A stretch of DNA of 15,937 bases from DASSBG01 sp964583865 (GCA_964583865.1 CAZOXZ010000052.1:1-15937), one strand, 5' to 3'; counted from the stretch's first letter, positions 7,469 through 14,775 are shown. A program made the numbers and translations. The notes: a model not told the origin generated them from the sequence alone.

Positions 7469-10384
7469 TCAGGCCTGGTCGCCGGATGCTTTCGCGGCAC
7501 TGTCCGTCGCAGTTTCTGCCTTGGCTTTTGTCTCGCTACGGGCCGGCTTGTCCGTCACTTTCGCGGCGGACGGTTCGGCCGATGGCTTCGAAGCGGCTAC
7601 GGCACCGGCGCGATCGGCTTCGTCCACCGCACCCCAGGGTCCGCGCAATTTGCTGCCACCTGTGGCCGAGTTTCCGGGCTCCGTCTTTGCGCTTTGGGCG
7701 CTCCGGCTTGCGCGTGGCTGCGCAGGGGCTGCGGCGTTGTCGCTGGACGATTGGGTTGCTGATCGCTGCGAATTCTTTTCGTCGGCTGCCGATGGATTGG
7801 CCGTGCTCTTGCCGGCTGATCCGGGCTCATGCTCCTGGCTACGCGCCGTCTCCCTTGCAGGTTTGCCGGCTTTGGCGTCGTCGCGGGCGGTCTTGTTGTT
7901 GTCGTTGGCGTCGGACTGCGCCTTGCCGTTGGCTTCGGAACCCGCAACATCCGGGGCTGAATCCTTGTGTCCCTTTGCCGCCCGGCTGGTGCCCTGCTCA
8001 CGCGTCTTGCCAGGCGTGTTCTCCCGACGCGACTCGCTGGCAGCGTTTTCGTGCTTGCGATCAGAGCCGGTTGCGTTGTCCGTCTTCGTCGCCGCATCGG
8101 TCTTCGTCGCGGCTGCCTGGTTGGCACCGGAGGACTGGTCCGGGCTCTGGTTCTTGTTGTTCTCGGTGTTGTTGCCGGCCGTTGCCGGATTGCTGCCCGA
8201 ACGACGCCGCCGCCGGCCACCACGGCGGCCACGGCGACGACGGCTGTTGCGGCTGGCATTGCCCTCGCCGGATGTCTCCTGCCGGGGGCTGTTGCCGGCG
8301 TTGTCGCTCTGCCCGGAACTGCTTTCGGCGGCCTTGTTGCGTGCTGCATCTTCCTTCGTCGTGGCACGCGATTTGTTGTCGTTCTTGCGGGCGTTGTTTT
8401 TTGAATCGGGGCGTGAAGATGCCGCCTGCCTGCTGCTGCCGCGCCCCTTGTTGCTGTCTTGTTTCTTGTTGCCGTCGCGGCCGTTGCCGTTGCCACGCCC
8501 GGAGCGACGCTGGCCGTCATTTGCGGTCTTGCTGCGGTTGCGCTGGTTGCCACTGCGCTTTTCATCGCCGGATGACTTGCTCGCCGAGCGCGCAGATTGT
8601 GACTTCTTCGCCGGCTTGCTCGCGCCGCCGCCGGAGGATGTTTCCTCCGAGCCGGCAAACCAGCTCATCATCCTGCCGAGCAGGCCCGGTTGCCGTCCGG
8701 CCGCGGGCACGGCAGTCAGCACTTCCGATGCCTTGTCAGCTGGCTCGCTTGCGGGCTCGGGTTCGGGGTCCTGGCGCATGGGTGCCGGCTGCGCGGGCGT
8801 GATGCGGCTGACGGCAGCCTCGGGCCGGGACGCACCGTTCTTGCCGACCTGCGGGATCGGCGTCGGCTCGGCGACCGTCAGGCGTTCATAACTGGGCTTG
8901 TCATGCTCATCCACCTCGGACGCGCGCAAGCGCGAGATCTCGACCTGCGGCGTCACCAGCTTGTCGTCGGCAACGATGACGATATGCGTCTGGTGATTGA
9001 GCTCGATCTCCACCACCGAGGCGCGCTTTTCGTTGAGCATGAAGTTGGCCACGCTGGGCGGCGCCTGCACGATGACCTGGCCAGTGCCATCCTTCATGGC
9101 GTGTTCTTCGACCAGACGCAATGTGGACAGCGACAGTGATTCGACGCTGCGGATGCTACCATTTCCGTCACAGCGCGGGCAGACGATCTGGGTCGACTCG
9201 CCCAGGCTGGCGCGCAAACGCTGACGCGACATTTCCAGCAGACCGAAGCGCGAGATCCGACCCAGCTGCACACGGGCGCGGTCACGCTGCAATGCCAGGC
9301 GCAGCTTGTCCTCGACAGCGCGCTGGTGCTTGTTGGTGTCCATGTCGATGAAATCGATGACCAGCAGGCCACCGAGGTCACGGATGCGCAACTGCCGGCC
9401 AAGCTCCTCGGCAGCTTCGAGATTGGTATTGAGCGCGGTCTCCTCGATGTCGCTGCCCTTGGTGGCGCGCGCCGAGTTGACATCCACGGAGGTCAGCGCC
9501 TCGGTACGGTCAAAGACCATGGAGCCGCCCGAGGGCAGGCGAACCACGCGGCCGTAGGCCTGGTCGATCTGGGATTCGATCTGGTAGCGCGAAAACAGCG
9601 GTGTGTTGCCGTTGTACAGTTTCAGCTTCTTCAGGCTGTTGGGCATGACCTGCTGCATGAATTCATGCGCTTCCTCGTACATGCTTTTTTCATCGATGAG
9701 AATCTCGCCGATGTCGTTGCGCATGTAGTCACGCAGGGCACGGATGAAAAGCCGTGATTCCTGGTAGATCAGGAATGGTCCCTTGCGGCCTTCGACCGCT
9801 GCGGTAATGGCTTTCCACAGCTGGCGCAGGTAATCGAGGTCCCATTGCAGCTCCTCGGCATTACGGCCCAGCCCGGCCGTACGCACGATCAGGCCCATGT
9901 CCTCGGGGACATCGACCTGGGTCATGGCCTGTTTCAGTGCGCGCCGGTCCTCGCCTTCGATGCGACGGGACATGCCGCCGGCTTTGGGGTTCAGCGGCAT
10001 CAGCACCATGTAGCGCCCGGCGAGGCTGACGTAGGTGGTCAGCGCGGCACCCTTGTTGCCACGCTCTTCCTTTTCCACCTGGACAATCAGCTCGGTGCCT
10101 TCCTTGACCAGCTCGCGAATCCCGGCCTTGCGATGGTCGATGCCATCGACAAAGTACTTGTGCGAGATTTCTTTCAGCGGCAGGAAGCCATGGCGGTCGG
10201 CGCCATATTCGACAAAACAGGCTTCCAGGGAGGGCTCGACGCGGGTGATGCGGCCCTTGTAGATGTTGCCCTTCTTGCTGTCGCGCGACGGGATCTCGAC
10301 ATCAAGGTCATACAACTTCTGGCCATCCACGATGGCCACGCGCAACTCTTCACGCTGAGTCGCGTTGATCAACATACGTTTCAT
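7469..10384 (-). CDS. rne: Ribonuclease E
   Basis: A 971-residue endoribonuclease that starts mRNA decay and processes rRNA and tRNA precursors; it scaffolds the degradosome at the inner membrane. The N-terminal catalytic half is very close to E. coli: it starts MKRMLINATQREELRVAIVDG, the S1 domain covers about 38-125, the Mg-binding aspartates are D301 (SVDVNSARATKG) and D344 (VIDFIDM), and the Zn-link is C402-PR-C405. The C-terminal half (about 500-971) is low-complexity and rich in Ser, Ala, Asn, Lys and Arg. It contains an amphipathic membrane-targeting segment, GLLGRMMSWFAG (567-578), an arginine-rich RNA-binding block (714-728) and an isolated ordered-looking motif LRGPWGAVDEAD (913-924). 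Start: GAGGA at 10391-10395 (minus strand) precedes the ATG by seven bases. It is divergent from rluC, as in enterobacteria, and convergent with the gacA-like gene. Confidence 0.97.
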   Translation of the reverse strand: MKRMLINATQREELRVAIVDGQKLYDLDVEIPSRDSKKGNIYKGRITRVEPSLEACFVEYGADRHGFLPLKEISHKYFVDGIDHRKAGIRELVKEGTELIVQVEKEERGNKGAALTTYVSLAGRYMVLMPLNPKAGGMSRRIEGEDRRALKQAMTQVDVPEDMGLIVRTAGLGRNAEELQWDLDYLRQLWKAITAAVEGRKGPFLIYQESRLFIRALRDYMRNDIGEILIDEKSMYEEAHEFMQQVMPNSLKKLKLYNGNTPLFSRYQIESQIDQAYGRVVRLPSGGSMVFDRTEALTSVDVNSARATKGSDIEETALNTNLEAAEELGRQLRIRDLGGLLVIDFIDMDTNKHQRAVEDKLRLALQRDRARVQLGRISRFGLLEMSRQRLRASLGESTQIVCPRCDGNGSIRSVESLSLSTLRLVEEHAMKDGTGQVIVQAPPSVANFMLNEKRASVVEIELNHQTHIVIVADDKLVTPQVEISRLRASEVDEHDKPSYERLTVAEPTPIPQVGKNGASRPEAAVSRITPAQPAPMRQDPEPEPASEPADKASEVLTAVPAAGRQPGLLGRMMSWFAGSEETSSGGGASKPAKKSQSARSASKSSGDEKRSGNQRNRSKTANDGQRRSGRGNGNGRDGNKKQDSNKGRGSSRQAASSRPDSKNNARKNDNKSRATTKEDAARNKAAESSSGQSDNAGNSPRQETSGEGNASRNSRRRRGRRGGRRRRRSGSNPATAGNNTENNKNQSPDQSSGANQAAATKTDAATKTDNATGSDRKHENAASESRRENTPGKTREQGTSRAAKGHKDSAPDVAGSEANGKAQSDANDNNKTARDDAKAGKPARETARSQEHEPGSAGKSTANPSAADEKNSQRSATQSSSDNAAAPAQPRASRSAQSAKTEPGNSATGGSKLRGPWGAVDEADRAGAVAASKPSAEPSAAKVTDKPARSETKAKAETATDSAAKASGDQA

Positions 10385-10593
10385 TGTTTATCCTCGCCAA
10401 CCGGCTGTCGCGTGTCCAGGCGGCGCAATCTTGAAGCAGCCTGCCTGGGGACAATCGCGCCATCCGGATGGCAGCGGCCGTGCAGCTTCACAGCCGCACA
10501 GCGTGATTATCGGGTACTGCGAAGCAATGCGATTCCGGAGGACCGGAGACATCGTGCGCTTGCTCCAGACCAGCATCCAGCAGTTTCACTGGC

Positions 10594-10599
10594 TACAAT
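10594..10599 (+). promoter_or_regulatory. Possible -10 element for rluC
   Basis: TACAAT on the plus strand matches five of six -10 positions, 130 bp upstream of the rluC ATG. No good -35 is present at 16-18 bp, so the call is weak. Confidence 0.22.
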
Positions 10600-10673
10600 G
10601 GACAGTGCGTCCGGCCCGTCACAAGCCAAGGGTCGGTTCCAATCGCTACCGAAGTCGACTCTTGCGCCCGCCT

Positions 10674-10702
10674 AGTCTAGCCTGCATCCTCGGCGAGGGC
10701 AA
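10674..10702 (-). promoter_or_regulatory. Candidate sigma-70 promoter of rne
   Basis: On the minus strand, TTGCCC (10697-10702) and TAGACT (10674-10679) are separated by exactly 17 bp. Each matches four of six consensus positions. The predicted start near 10667 gives a leader of about 280 nt. The element overlaps the region just upstream of the rluC start. Confidence 0.4.
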
Positions 10703-10728
10703 TCATCACTCATCATGAGGCGGACCCC

Positions 10729-11688
10729 ATGCCAACGCGCAACGCTGTCACCAACCAGATCGCCGAGCCGGTCCGCCATATCACCATCGCCGCCGAGCGC
10801 GACGGACAGCGTGTGGACAACTGCCTGCATGCCCTGTTGAAAGGCGTGCCGCGCAGCCTGGTGTATCGCCTGCTGCGCTCGGGCCAGGTGCGAGTCAATG
10901 GCGGTCGGGTCAAACCCGGCCACCGCCTGCACGAGGGCGATGTGTTGCGGCTTCCGCCGCTGCGCCGCACCGATCCCGGCGCCAGGCAGGCGGCGCCGGC
11001 ACAGCTCGTGCAGCGGATGCGCGAAGCCGTGGTGCACCGTGACCGCCATTTCCTGGTCGTCGACAAGCCGGCCGGCGTGGCCGCCCATGGCGGCAGTGGT
11101 ATCGACTTCGGCGCCATCGAGCTGTTGCGCGCGGCGTTTCCGGAAGACCGGCTGGAACTGGCGCACCGGCTGGACCGCGACACCTCGGGAATTCTGGTAT
11201 TGACGCGCAGCCGCAAGGCGCTGGTGGCCCTGCAACAGCGGATCCGCGATCGCCAGGTGACCAAGCAATATCTGGCGCTGCTGGACGGCTGCCCCGAAAA
11301 GGGACGCTTCGATGTCAACGTGCCGCTGCTGAAAACCGGCCACGGCGGCGAGCGACGGATGCGGGTAGCCGCCGGCGGCAAGCCTTCGTTGAGTTACTTC
11401 CGTCGCATCGATCTGCTGCGGGATGCCAGCCTGTTCGAGGTCACGCTGGCCACCGGACGGACGCACCAGATCCGCGTTCATGCGCAGCACGTGCGCCACG
11501 CCATCGCCGGCGATGAAAAATATGCCGACCACGACGCCTTGAAGCGCTACCGCAAGCGTGGGCTGAAACGTCTGTTTCTGCATGCGGCGCGTTTCGAATT
11601 CGATTGGCAGGACCGCAGCTACAGTTTCACCGCACCGCTGCCGCAGGAGTTGAAAACCGTGCTGGAGGGGTTGGCCCTGCCGGGCTGA
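10729..11688 (+). CDS. rluC: 23S rRNA pseudouridine synthase RluC
   Basis: A 319-residue RluA-family pseudouridine synthase. RluC of E. coli modifies 23S rRNA positions 955, 2504 and 2580. An N-terminal S4 RNA-binding domain (about 24-80) has RVDNCLHALLKGVPRSLVYRL in two parts, then the RVNGGRVKPG loop. The catalytic domain has HRLDRDTSG (146-154), with D149 as the catalytic aspartate, the ATGRTHQIRVHAQH segment and AGDEKY, and ends near FTAPLPQEL. GAGG at 10717-10720 supports the ATG at 10729. The divergent position next to rne matches the enterobacterial layout and supports RluC over RluD. The next gene is convergent, with only 10 bp between stop codons. Confidence 0.93.
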   Translation: MPTRNAVTNQIAEPVRHITIAAERDGQRVDNCLHALLKGVPRSLVYRLLRSGQVRVNGGRVKPGHRLHEGDVLRLPPLRRTDPGARQAAPAQLVQRMREAVVHRDRHFLVVDKPAGVAAHGGSGIDFGAIELLRAAFPEDRLELAHRLDRDTSGILVLTRSRKALVALQQRIRDRQVTKQYLALLDGCPEKGRFDVNVPLLKTGHGGERRMRVAAGGKPSLSYFRRIDLLRDASLFEVTLATGRTHQIRVHAQHVRHAIAGDEKYADHDALKRYRKRGLKRLFLHAARFEFDWQDRSYSFTAPLPQELKTVLEGLALPG

Positions 11689-11698
11689 GCCAACAGGA

Positions 11699-13180
11699 TC
11701 AGGGCAACAGTTGCACGAAACGCATGCCGACCTCCAGCGAACGCAAGGGCAGGTCGGCAATAAAGACTCCCAGCAGCATTCCGGCCAGGGCATGGCCACA
11801 TGCCACGGGCAGCAGCACGGGGCGGCGGACAAACGCCCACGCCCACAGGATCTCGGCCAGCAACACGCCTTCAGCCAGCAGGCCATTGGGCAAGTGCGCC
11901 ATCGCAAAAAGCAGGCCCAGCAGCCCGATGACCAGCCACCGCGCCGGTACCAGGCGTTGCAGCCGTGGCAGGATCACGGCCAGCAACAGGACCTGCTGCA
12001 GTGTTGCCCACGCCAGATAGACGGCCGGGTTCGTCCAGGTCATCGATTGCGGCTGTGCACCGGCAAGCAGGATCCACAGGGTGATCACTGCCGCGGGCAG
12101 CAACGGCAGCAGCCAGTCACACCACCGGCTGCGACCTTGCCAGCGCAACCAGGCCCAGGCCGTGCCATGACAGCGCCAGGCCAGCCACAGGCTCAGCAAC
12201 AGCGCCGCCGCTGCGGCTGCCATCCAGAAGGCATCGGGGTCAGGGCCGCCGAACAGGCCGATGGACCAGGCAGGGAAGGGCAGCAGACAGGCAATGCACT
12301 GGATCAATGCCGTGCTGCGCGACAGCGGTGTCGACTGCCGGGAGCGCCTGCGCCAGGCCAGGGCACACGCCCATGACCACGCCAGCAGCCAGAGCGCCAA
12401 TACGATCGATTCAATGATCCGCGTCCGATCCAGCCAGCGCGCCGACTGCAGCACGCCCTGGTGGCTGACGATCAAGGCCGCCGGCCATTGTTGGCGCAAA
12501 CGGTCGCGCTGCTGCAGCATTGCGGCGATGCTGCCATCGTCGAGTACCAGCACACGCGGCGCTTGCCCCGTGACCCGCGCAGCCGGCTGCCAGTCAATGG
12601 CGCTCAACGTCGTCACGCTGCCCGGTGCCTGGACAATCCGCAGGCGCAGGCTGGTCGCACGTGCCGGCGGTGGCGCGGCACGGCCTGTGCCGGGATGCAC
12701 CCAGGCCAGGTCGGCAAGATTGACTTGCAGCAACCCGTCGGCAGCTGGCCGTTGCACCAGTTGCGACACCAACGCCGTGTGCTGCGCTTGCACGTCAAGG
12801 CGCCACTGCAAGGTGACTGCTTCCGCCGATGCCAGCTCCAATTGAGCCACCGGAAAACGCTGCAGGGGCAGGGCGGTCGCCAGGGGAATGCCGATTTCGT
12901 AGCCGCGATCGTCCAGCGCCTGCAACTCCAGGCCGGCACCCGTTTCGCGCAGGCGAGCCTCGCCAAAGACCCGATTGGCCACCAGATCGGCCGCCGCGCG
13001 CGGCTTGAAGTCCCAAGGCGTGGCACCGGCCTCGAACAAGGTCTGCCAGTACCGTGCCTGACGGTCGATGCCGCTACGTGTCAACTGCCACGCCGCGGCG
13101 TACAAGGCCAACGCCGTCAACCCCAGCAATGCCGTGCACGCCAGCCAGCGACGAACCGGCAGGCGCTTGTCCGGGATCAC
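11699..13180 (-). CDS. Membrane protein: periplasmic domain plus CPBP/Abi-like C-terminal domain with lost motif 1
   Basis: About 493 residues from the GTG at 13180. One membrane segment (about 11-31) is followed by about 220 soluble residues (32-253), probably periplasmic and beta-rich by appearance, then about eight membrane segments (254-276, 288-310, 318-338, 354-374, 385-405, 412-430, 434-451, 453-475). The last four resemble CPBP intramembrane proteases (Rce1/CAAX type): QQVLLLAVILPRL (395-407) aligns with EExxxR...PRL, FAMAH (425-429) with FxxxH, and H463 with the third motif. Both glutamates and the arginine of motif 1 are replaced (Q395, Q396, L400), so proteolysis by the usual mechanism is doubtful. 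The start is uncertain: GTG 13180 or TTG 13192; the ATG at 13285 would overlap phhB by about 97 bp. It follows phhB by 8 bp, so the two are probably co-transcribed. Function unknown. Confidence 0.65.
   Translation of the reverse strand: MIPDKRLPVRRWLACTALLGLTALALYAAAWQLTRSGIDRQARYWQTLFEAGATPWDFKPRAAADLVANRVFGEARLRETGAGLELQALDDRGYEIGIPLATALPLQRFPVAQLELASAEAVTLQWRLDVQAQHTALVSQLVQRPAADGLLQVNLADLAWVHPGTGRAAPPPARATSLRLRIVQAPGSVTTLSAIDWQPAARVTGQAPRVLVLDDGSIAAMLQQRDRLRQQWPAALIVSHQGVLQSARWLDRTRIIESIVLALWLLAWSWACALAWRRRSRQSTPLSRSTALIQCIACLLPFPAWSIGLFGGPDPDAFWMAAAAAALLLSLWLAWRCHGTAWAWLRWQGRSRWCDWLLPLLPAAVITLWILLAGAQPQSMTWTNPAVYLAWATLQQVLLLAVILPRLQRLVPARWLVIGLLGLLFAMAHLPNGLLAEGVLLAEILWAWAFVRRPVLLPVACGHALAGMLLGVFIADLPLRSLEVGMRFVQLLP
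12273..12280 (+). other. KOPS-like octamer (GGGAAGGG), pointing right toward dif
   Basis: Matches GGGNAGGG on the plus strand, about 2.3 kb left of dif. It lies antisense within the CPBP-like gene, so it is not a by-product of sense-strand codon use. Confidence 0.55.
12866..12873 (+). other. KOPS-like octamer (GGGCAGGG), pointing right toward dif
   Basis: Second plus-strand match in the CPBP-like gene, about 1.7 kb left of dif and again antisense to the gene. Confidence 0.55.
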
Positions 13181-13188
13181 CCCTGCGT

Positions 13189-13533
13189 TCAACCGCCGTT
13201 GGCCAGCTGTTCGCTGCGCGCCGCGCAAATGAAGTCGTTCATGGACAGGCCGTCGACGTCGTGGGTGGACCAGTACAGCCGGCAATGGCCATAACCGGCC
13301 TCGATGTCCGGATGATGGTCCTGACGGTTGGCCATCCAGCCCACGGCCGTGACAAAGCCCAGCGTGTGGTAGAAATTGTCGAACTTGAAATCCTTGTGCA
13401 GACCCTTGCCATCCTCGCTGAGCTGCCAGCCGGGCAGGGCTTCGAGCAACTCGCGTACGCGTGCAGTTTCGAGGCAGTCATCCGGGGCCTTGCGGGCGCG
13501 ACAGGACTGTTGCGCCAGTGACAAATCACTCAT
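13189..13533 (-). CDS. phhB: Pterin-4-alpha-carbinolamine dehydratase
   Basis: A 114-residue enzyme that dehydrates 4a-hydroxytetrahydropterin, recycling the cofactor used by phenylalanine hydroxylase. The family signature is clear: NRQDHHPDIEAGYG (H73, H74, P75) and the later WSTHDVDGLSMND with H91-D92, which supply the active-site histidines. The ATG at 13533 is preceded by GGAG with eight bases of spacing; homology begins in this region after a short Cys-containing N-terminal stretch. The frame is open much further upstream, to 14445, but that part is antisense to the neighbouring lipoprotein gene. No phenylalanine hydroxylase gene is nearby, so the physiological partner is unknown. It shares a 42-bp divergent spacer with the lipoprotein gene and is followed closely by the CPBP-like gene. 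Confidence 0.94.
   Translation of the reverse strand: MSDLSLAQQSCRARKAPDDCLETARVRELLEALPGWQLSEDGKGLHKDFKFDNFYHTLGFVTAVGWMANRQDHHPDIEAGYGHCRLYWSTHDVDGLSMNDFICAARSEQLANGG
13432..13439 (+). other. KOPS-like octamer (GGGCAGGG), pointing right toward dif
   Basis: Plus-strand GGGNAGGG match about 1.2 kb left of dif, antisense within phhB. It is the nearest left-side KOPS candidate to dif. Confidence 0.55.
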
Positions 13534-13575
13534 CGTGTATGCTCCATGGTTTGAAAGTTTCCCATTGTCGCAGAC

Positions 13576-14511
13576 ATGAGAGCCGCACTTCCTGTTTTCC
13601 TGCTGTGCCTGGTCGCGGGCTGTGCCGGGTTCGGTGCCGGATCGGTACCGGATGCGCCAGCGCTGCCGCCGGCAACGAACAATCTGGCCGCGGCGCTGGC
13701 CGGCAGCTGGGACAACAATGCCCAGGTCCAGGCCGCGCGTCAGGCGGACGCCGCCATGCTGCCGGTACATATGCGCCAGCACATCGAGCCGCTGGAAGGC
13801 GATGCCGCGGGCTGGCTGTGGCAACTGGACCTGCTGGAAGCCGGCCAGGTGACGTCGACGGCACGCTGGCGCTATACGGTGCAACCGCAAGCCGATGGCG
13901 GAGTCATGCTGGTGCCGGCGCGGCTGCTCGGCGAGAATCCGGATGACGGCTGGGCGAAACTCGTGCCTTGCGCGCTGCATGAAGTGACGAGCAGCGCAGG
14001 GAACCGCCGTTTCGAAGCCAACCAGCAGGCCTGCAGCACCGTGATCGGCACGCTCGAAGGCGCGGCGGCACTGTTGCCATTGCAGCTCGGATTCGATGGC
14101 CGCAATCTGCGTTTGCGAACCTACGTCGACATGGCACGCGGACCCGAGGCGCAACAGCACGCGCGGCGAGTGAAGGCGTACCGTGCCTGGGTGGCCATCA
14201 ACGGTGCCGGCCCGGATGGGCAACCACAGCGCAACGACTGGCACATGCAGCGCGATTTGCCCATGGACAACCAAGGCCGCGTGGTGTCCGTGCGTTATCG
14301 CGACGGCAGCAGCAGTGGCTACTCGCTGAAACTGGAGACCCTGTTTTACGCCGAACGCAACATGCGCGTGCTGCGTTTGTCCGTGATCGTTGATGCCAGC
14401 GGCCAGGCTCTGGCCTATGCCTGGGCCGACCCGGACAGCAGCCACATCGGCCTGAACCTGCGCTGGCTCCAGGTCGGCGTCCGCCTGGACGATGCCGCCG
14501 CAGGACAGTGA
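13576..14511 (+). CDS. Predicted lipoprotein, possibly CpcT/CpeT-like
   Basis: A 311-residue protein with a lipoprotein signal: MRAALPVFLLCLVAGC, lipobox V13-A-G-C16. Residues about 38-190 recall the CpcT/CpeT (DUF1001) beta-barrel: LAGSWDNNAQVQAA at the start, an HIEPLE...WLWQLDLLEAG segment, then ANQQACSTVIGTLEGA and LGFDGRNLRLRTYVDMARGPEAQ. CpcT proteins attach bilins to phycobiliproteins in cyanobacteria, but relatives of unknown role occur in other bacteria; no bilin function is implied. The rest (200-305) is a second region with WVAINGAGP and a YSLKLETLFYAERNMRVLRLSV strand-rich part. C132 and C153 could pair. No clear Shine-Dalgarno precedes the ATG. The family assignment is recall of a weak pattern; the lipoprotein call is firm. 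Confidence 0.72.
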   Translation: MRAALPVFLLCLVAGCAGFGAGSVPDAPALPPATNNLAAALAGSWDNNAQVQAARQADAAMLPVHMRQHIEPLEGDAAGWLWQLDLLEAGQVTSTARWRYTVQPQADGGVMLVPARLLGENPDDGWAKLVPCALHEVTSSAGNRRFEANQQACSTVIGTLEGAAALLPLQLGFDGRNLRLRTYVDMARGPEAQQHARRVKAYRAWVAINGAGPDGQPQRNDWHMQRDLPMDNQGRVVSVRYRDGSSSGYSLKLETLFYAERNMRVLRLSVIVDASGQALAYAWADPDSSHIGLNLRWLQVGVRLDDAAAGQ

Positions 14512-14568
14512 CGGCGGCTGGGCCGCGCGGCGGTCACCGGCGGTGCGTGTTGGCGACTACCAGCGCAC

Positions 14569-14589
14569 GCGGGCAGCCCAGATGCCCGC
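14569..14589 (+). terminator. Possible hairpin terminator after the lipoprotein gene
   Basis: GCGGGCA (14569-14575) and TGCCCGC (14583-14589) form a perfect 7-bp stem with a 7-nt loop, 57 bp after the stop codon and 9 bp before dif. There is no T-tract, so intrinsic termination would be inefficient. Confidence 0.3.
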
Positions 14590-14598
14590 ACAAGTGTA

Positions 14599-14626
14599 AT
14601 TGCGCATAATGTGTATTATGTCAAAT
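14599..14626 (+). other. dif: dif chromosome dimer resolution site
   Basis: A 28-bp XerC/XerD recombination site. The XerC arm is ATTGCGCATAA (14599-14609), the central region TGTGTA (14610-14615) and the XerD arm TTATGTCAAAT (14616-14626). Against E. coli dif there are four differences: the first two XerC-arm bases, one central base (A to G) and one XerD-arm base (T to C). The inner palindrome CATAAT/ATTATG is intact. The site is an AT-rich island in GC-rich DNA between two convergent genes, as expected at a terminus. XerCD, activated by FtsK, resolves chromosome dimers here. No second copy or phage-like insertion is seen beside it. Confidence 0.93.
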
Positions 14627-14732
14627 TATATGGGTCGAAATGTGGCCCCGCCTCCCGATCCACGCCTTTGTAGTCCGCTTGCGGCCGCAGCACGGGCCGC
14701 ACCGCGCCGGCCCATGCCTCTGTGATGCGGCA

Positions 14733-14768
14733 GCGACCGGCGGCGCCTGACTTCCCGCCGCCGGTCGC
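14733..14768 (-). terminator. GC-rich hairpin after copB
   Basis: A perfect 13-bp inverted repeat (14733-14745 and 14756-14768) with a 10-nt loop begins 7 bp downstream of the copB stop codon. It lacks a T-tract on either strand. It probably ends or protects the copAB transcript and could also block readthrough from the left. Confidence 0.5.
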
Positions 14769-14775
14769 GGCTGGC

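Larger units (their letters stand above)
10385..10728. promoter_or_regulatory. Divergent rne-rluC intergenic region with probable long rne leader
   Basis: This 344-bp spacer has no supported gene. It holds the rne Shine-Dalgarno (10391-10395), a perfect 14-bp palindrome at 10459-10472 (GCCATCC/GGATGGC), a TCCGG-AGGA-CCGGA hairpin at 10534-10547, and an imperfect hairpin around 10479-10499. These could structure the 5' leader of rne. In E. coli the rne leader is about 360 nt and mediates autoregulation by RNase E; a similar role here is inference. I could not recognise the enterobacterial rne5 element. Confidence 0.5.

Noticed and set aside
7303..8891. Two long plus-strand open frames of about 500 codons opposite the 3' half of rne
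   Set aside because: They mirror the low-complexity RNase E tail, have biased Cys/Arg/Ser composition, no recognisable domain, and overlap each other.
10672..11907. 411-codon minus-strand frame opposite rluC
   Set aside because: Antisense shadow of a firmly identified gene that also runs into the CPBP-like gene.
11699..13285. ATG at 13285 as the start of the CPBP-like gene
   Set aside because: It would overlap phhB by about 97 bp, and the extra residues are an Arg-rich out-of-frame reading of phhB.
14619..14624. TTGACA on the minus strand as a -35 box
   Set aside because: It is part of the XerD arm of dif; no good -10 follows at normal spacing and no gene lies in that direction.
14598..14627. 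AT-rich palindrome as a Fur, Zur or similar operator
   Set aside because: It lies between two convergent genes where no promoter is needed, and it matches dif across both Xer arms.
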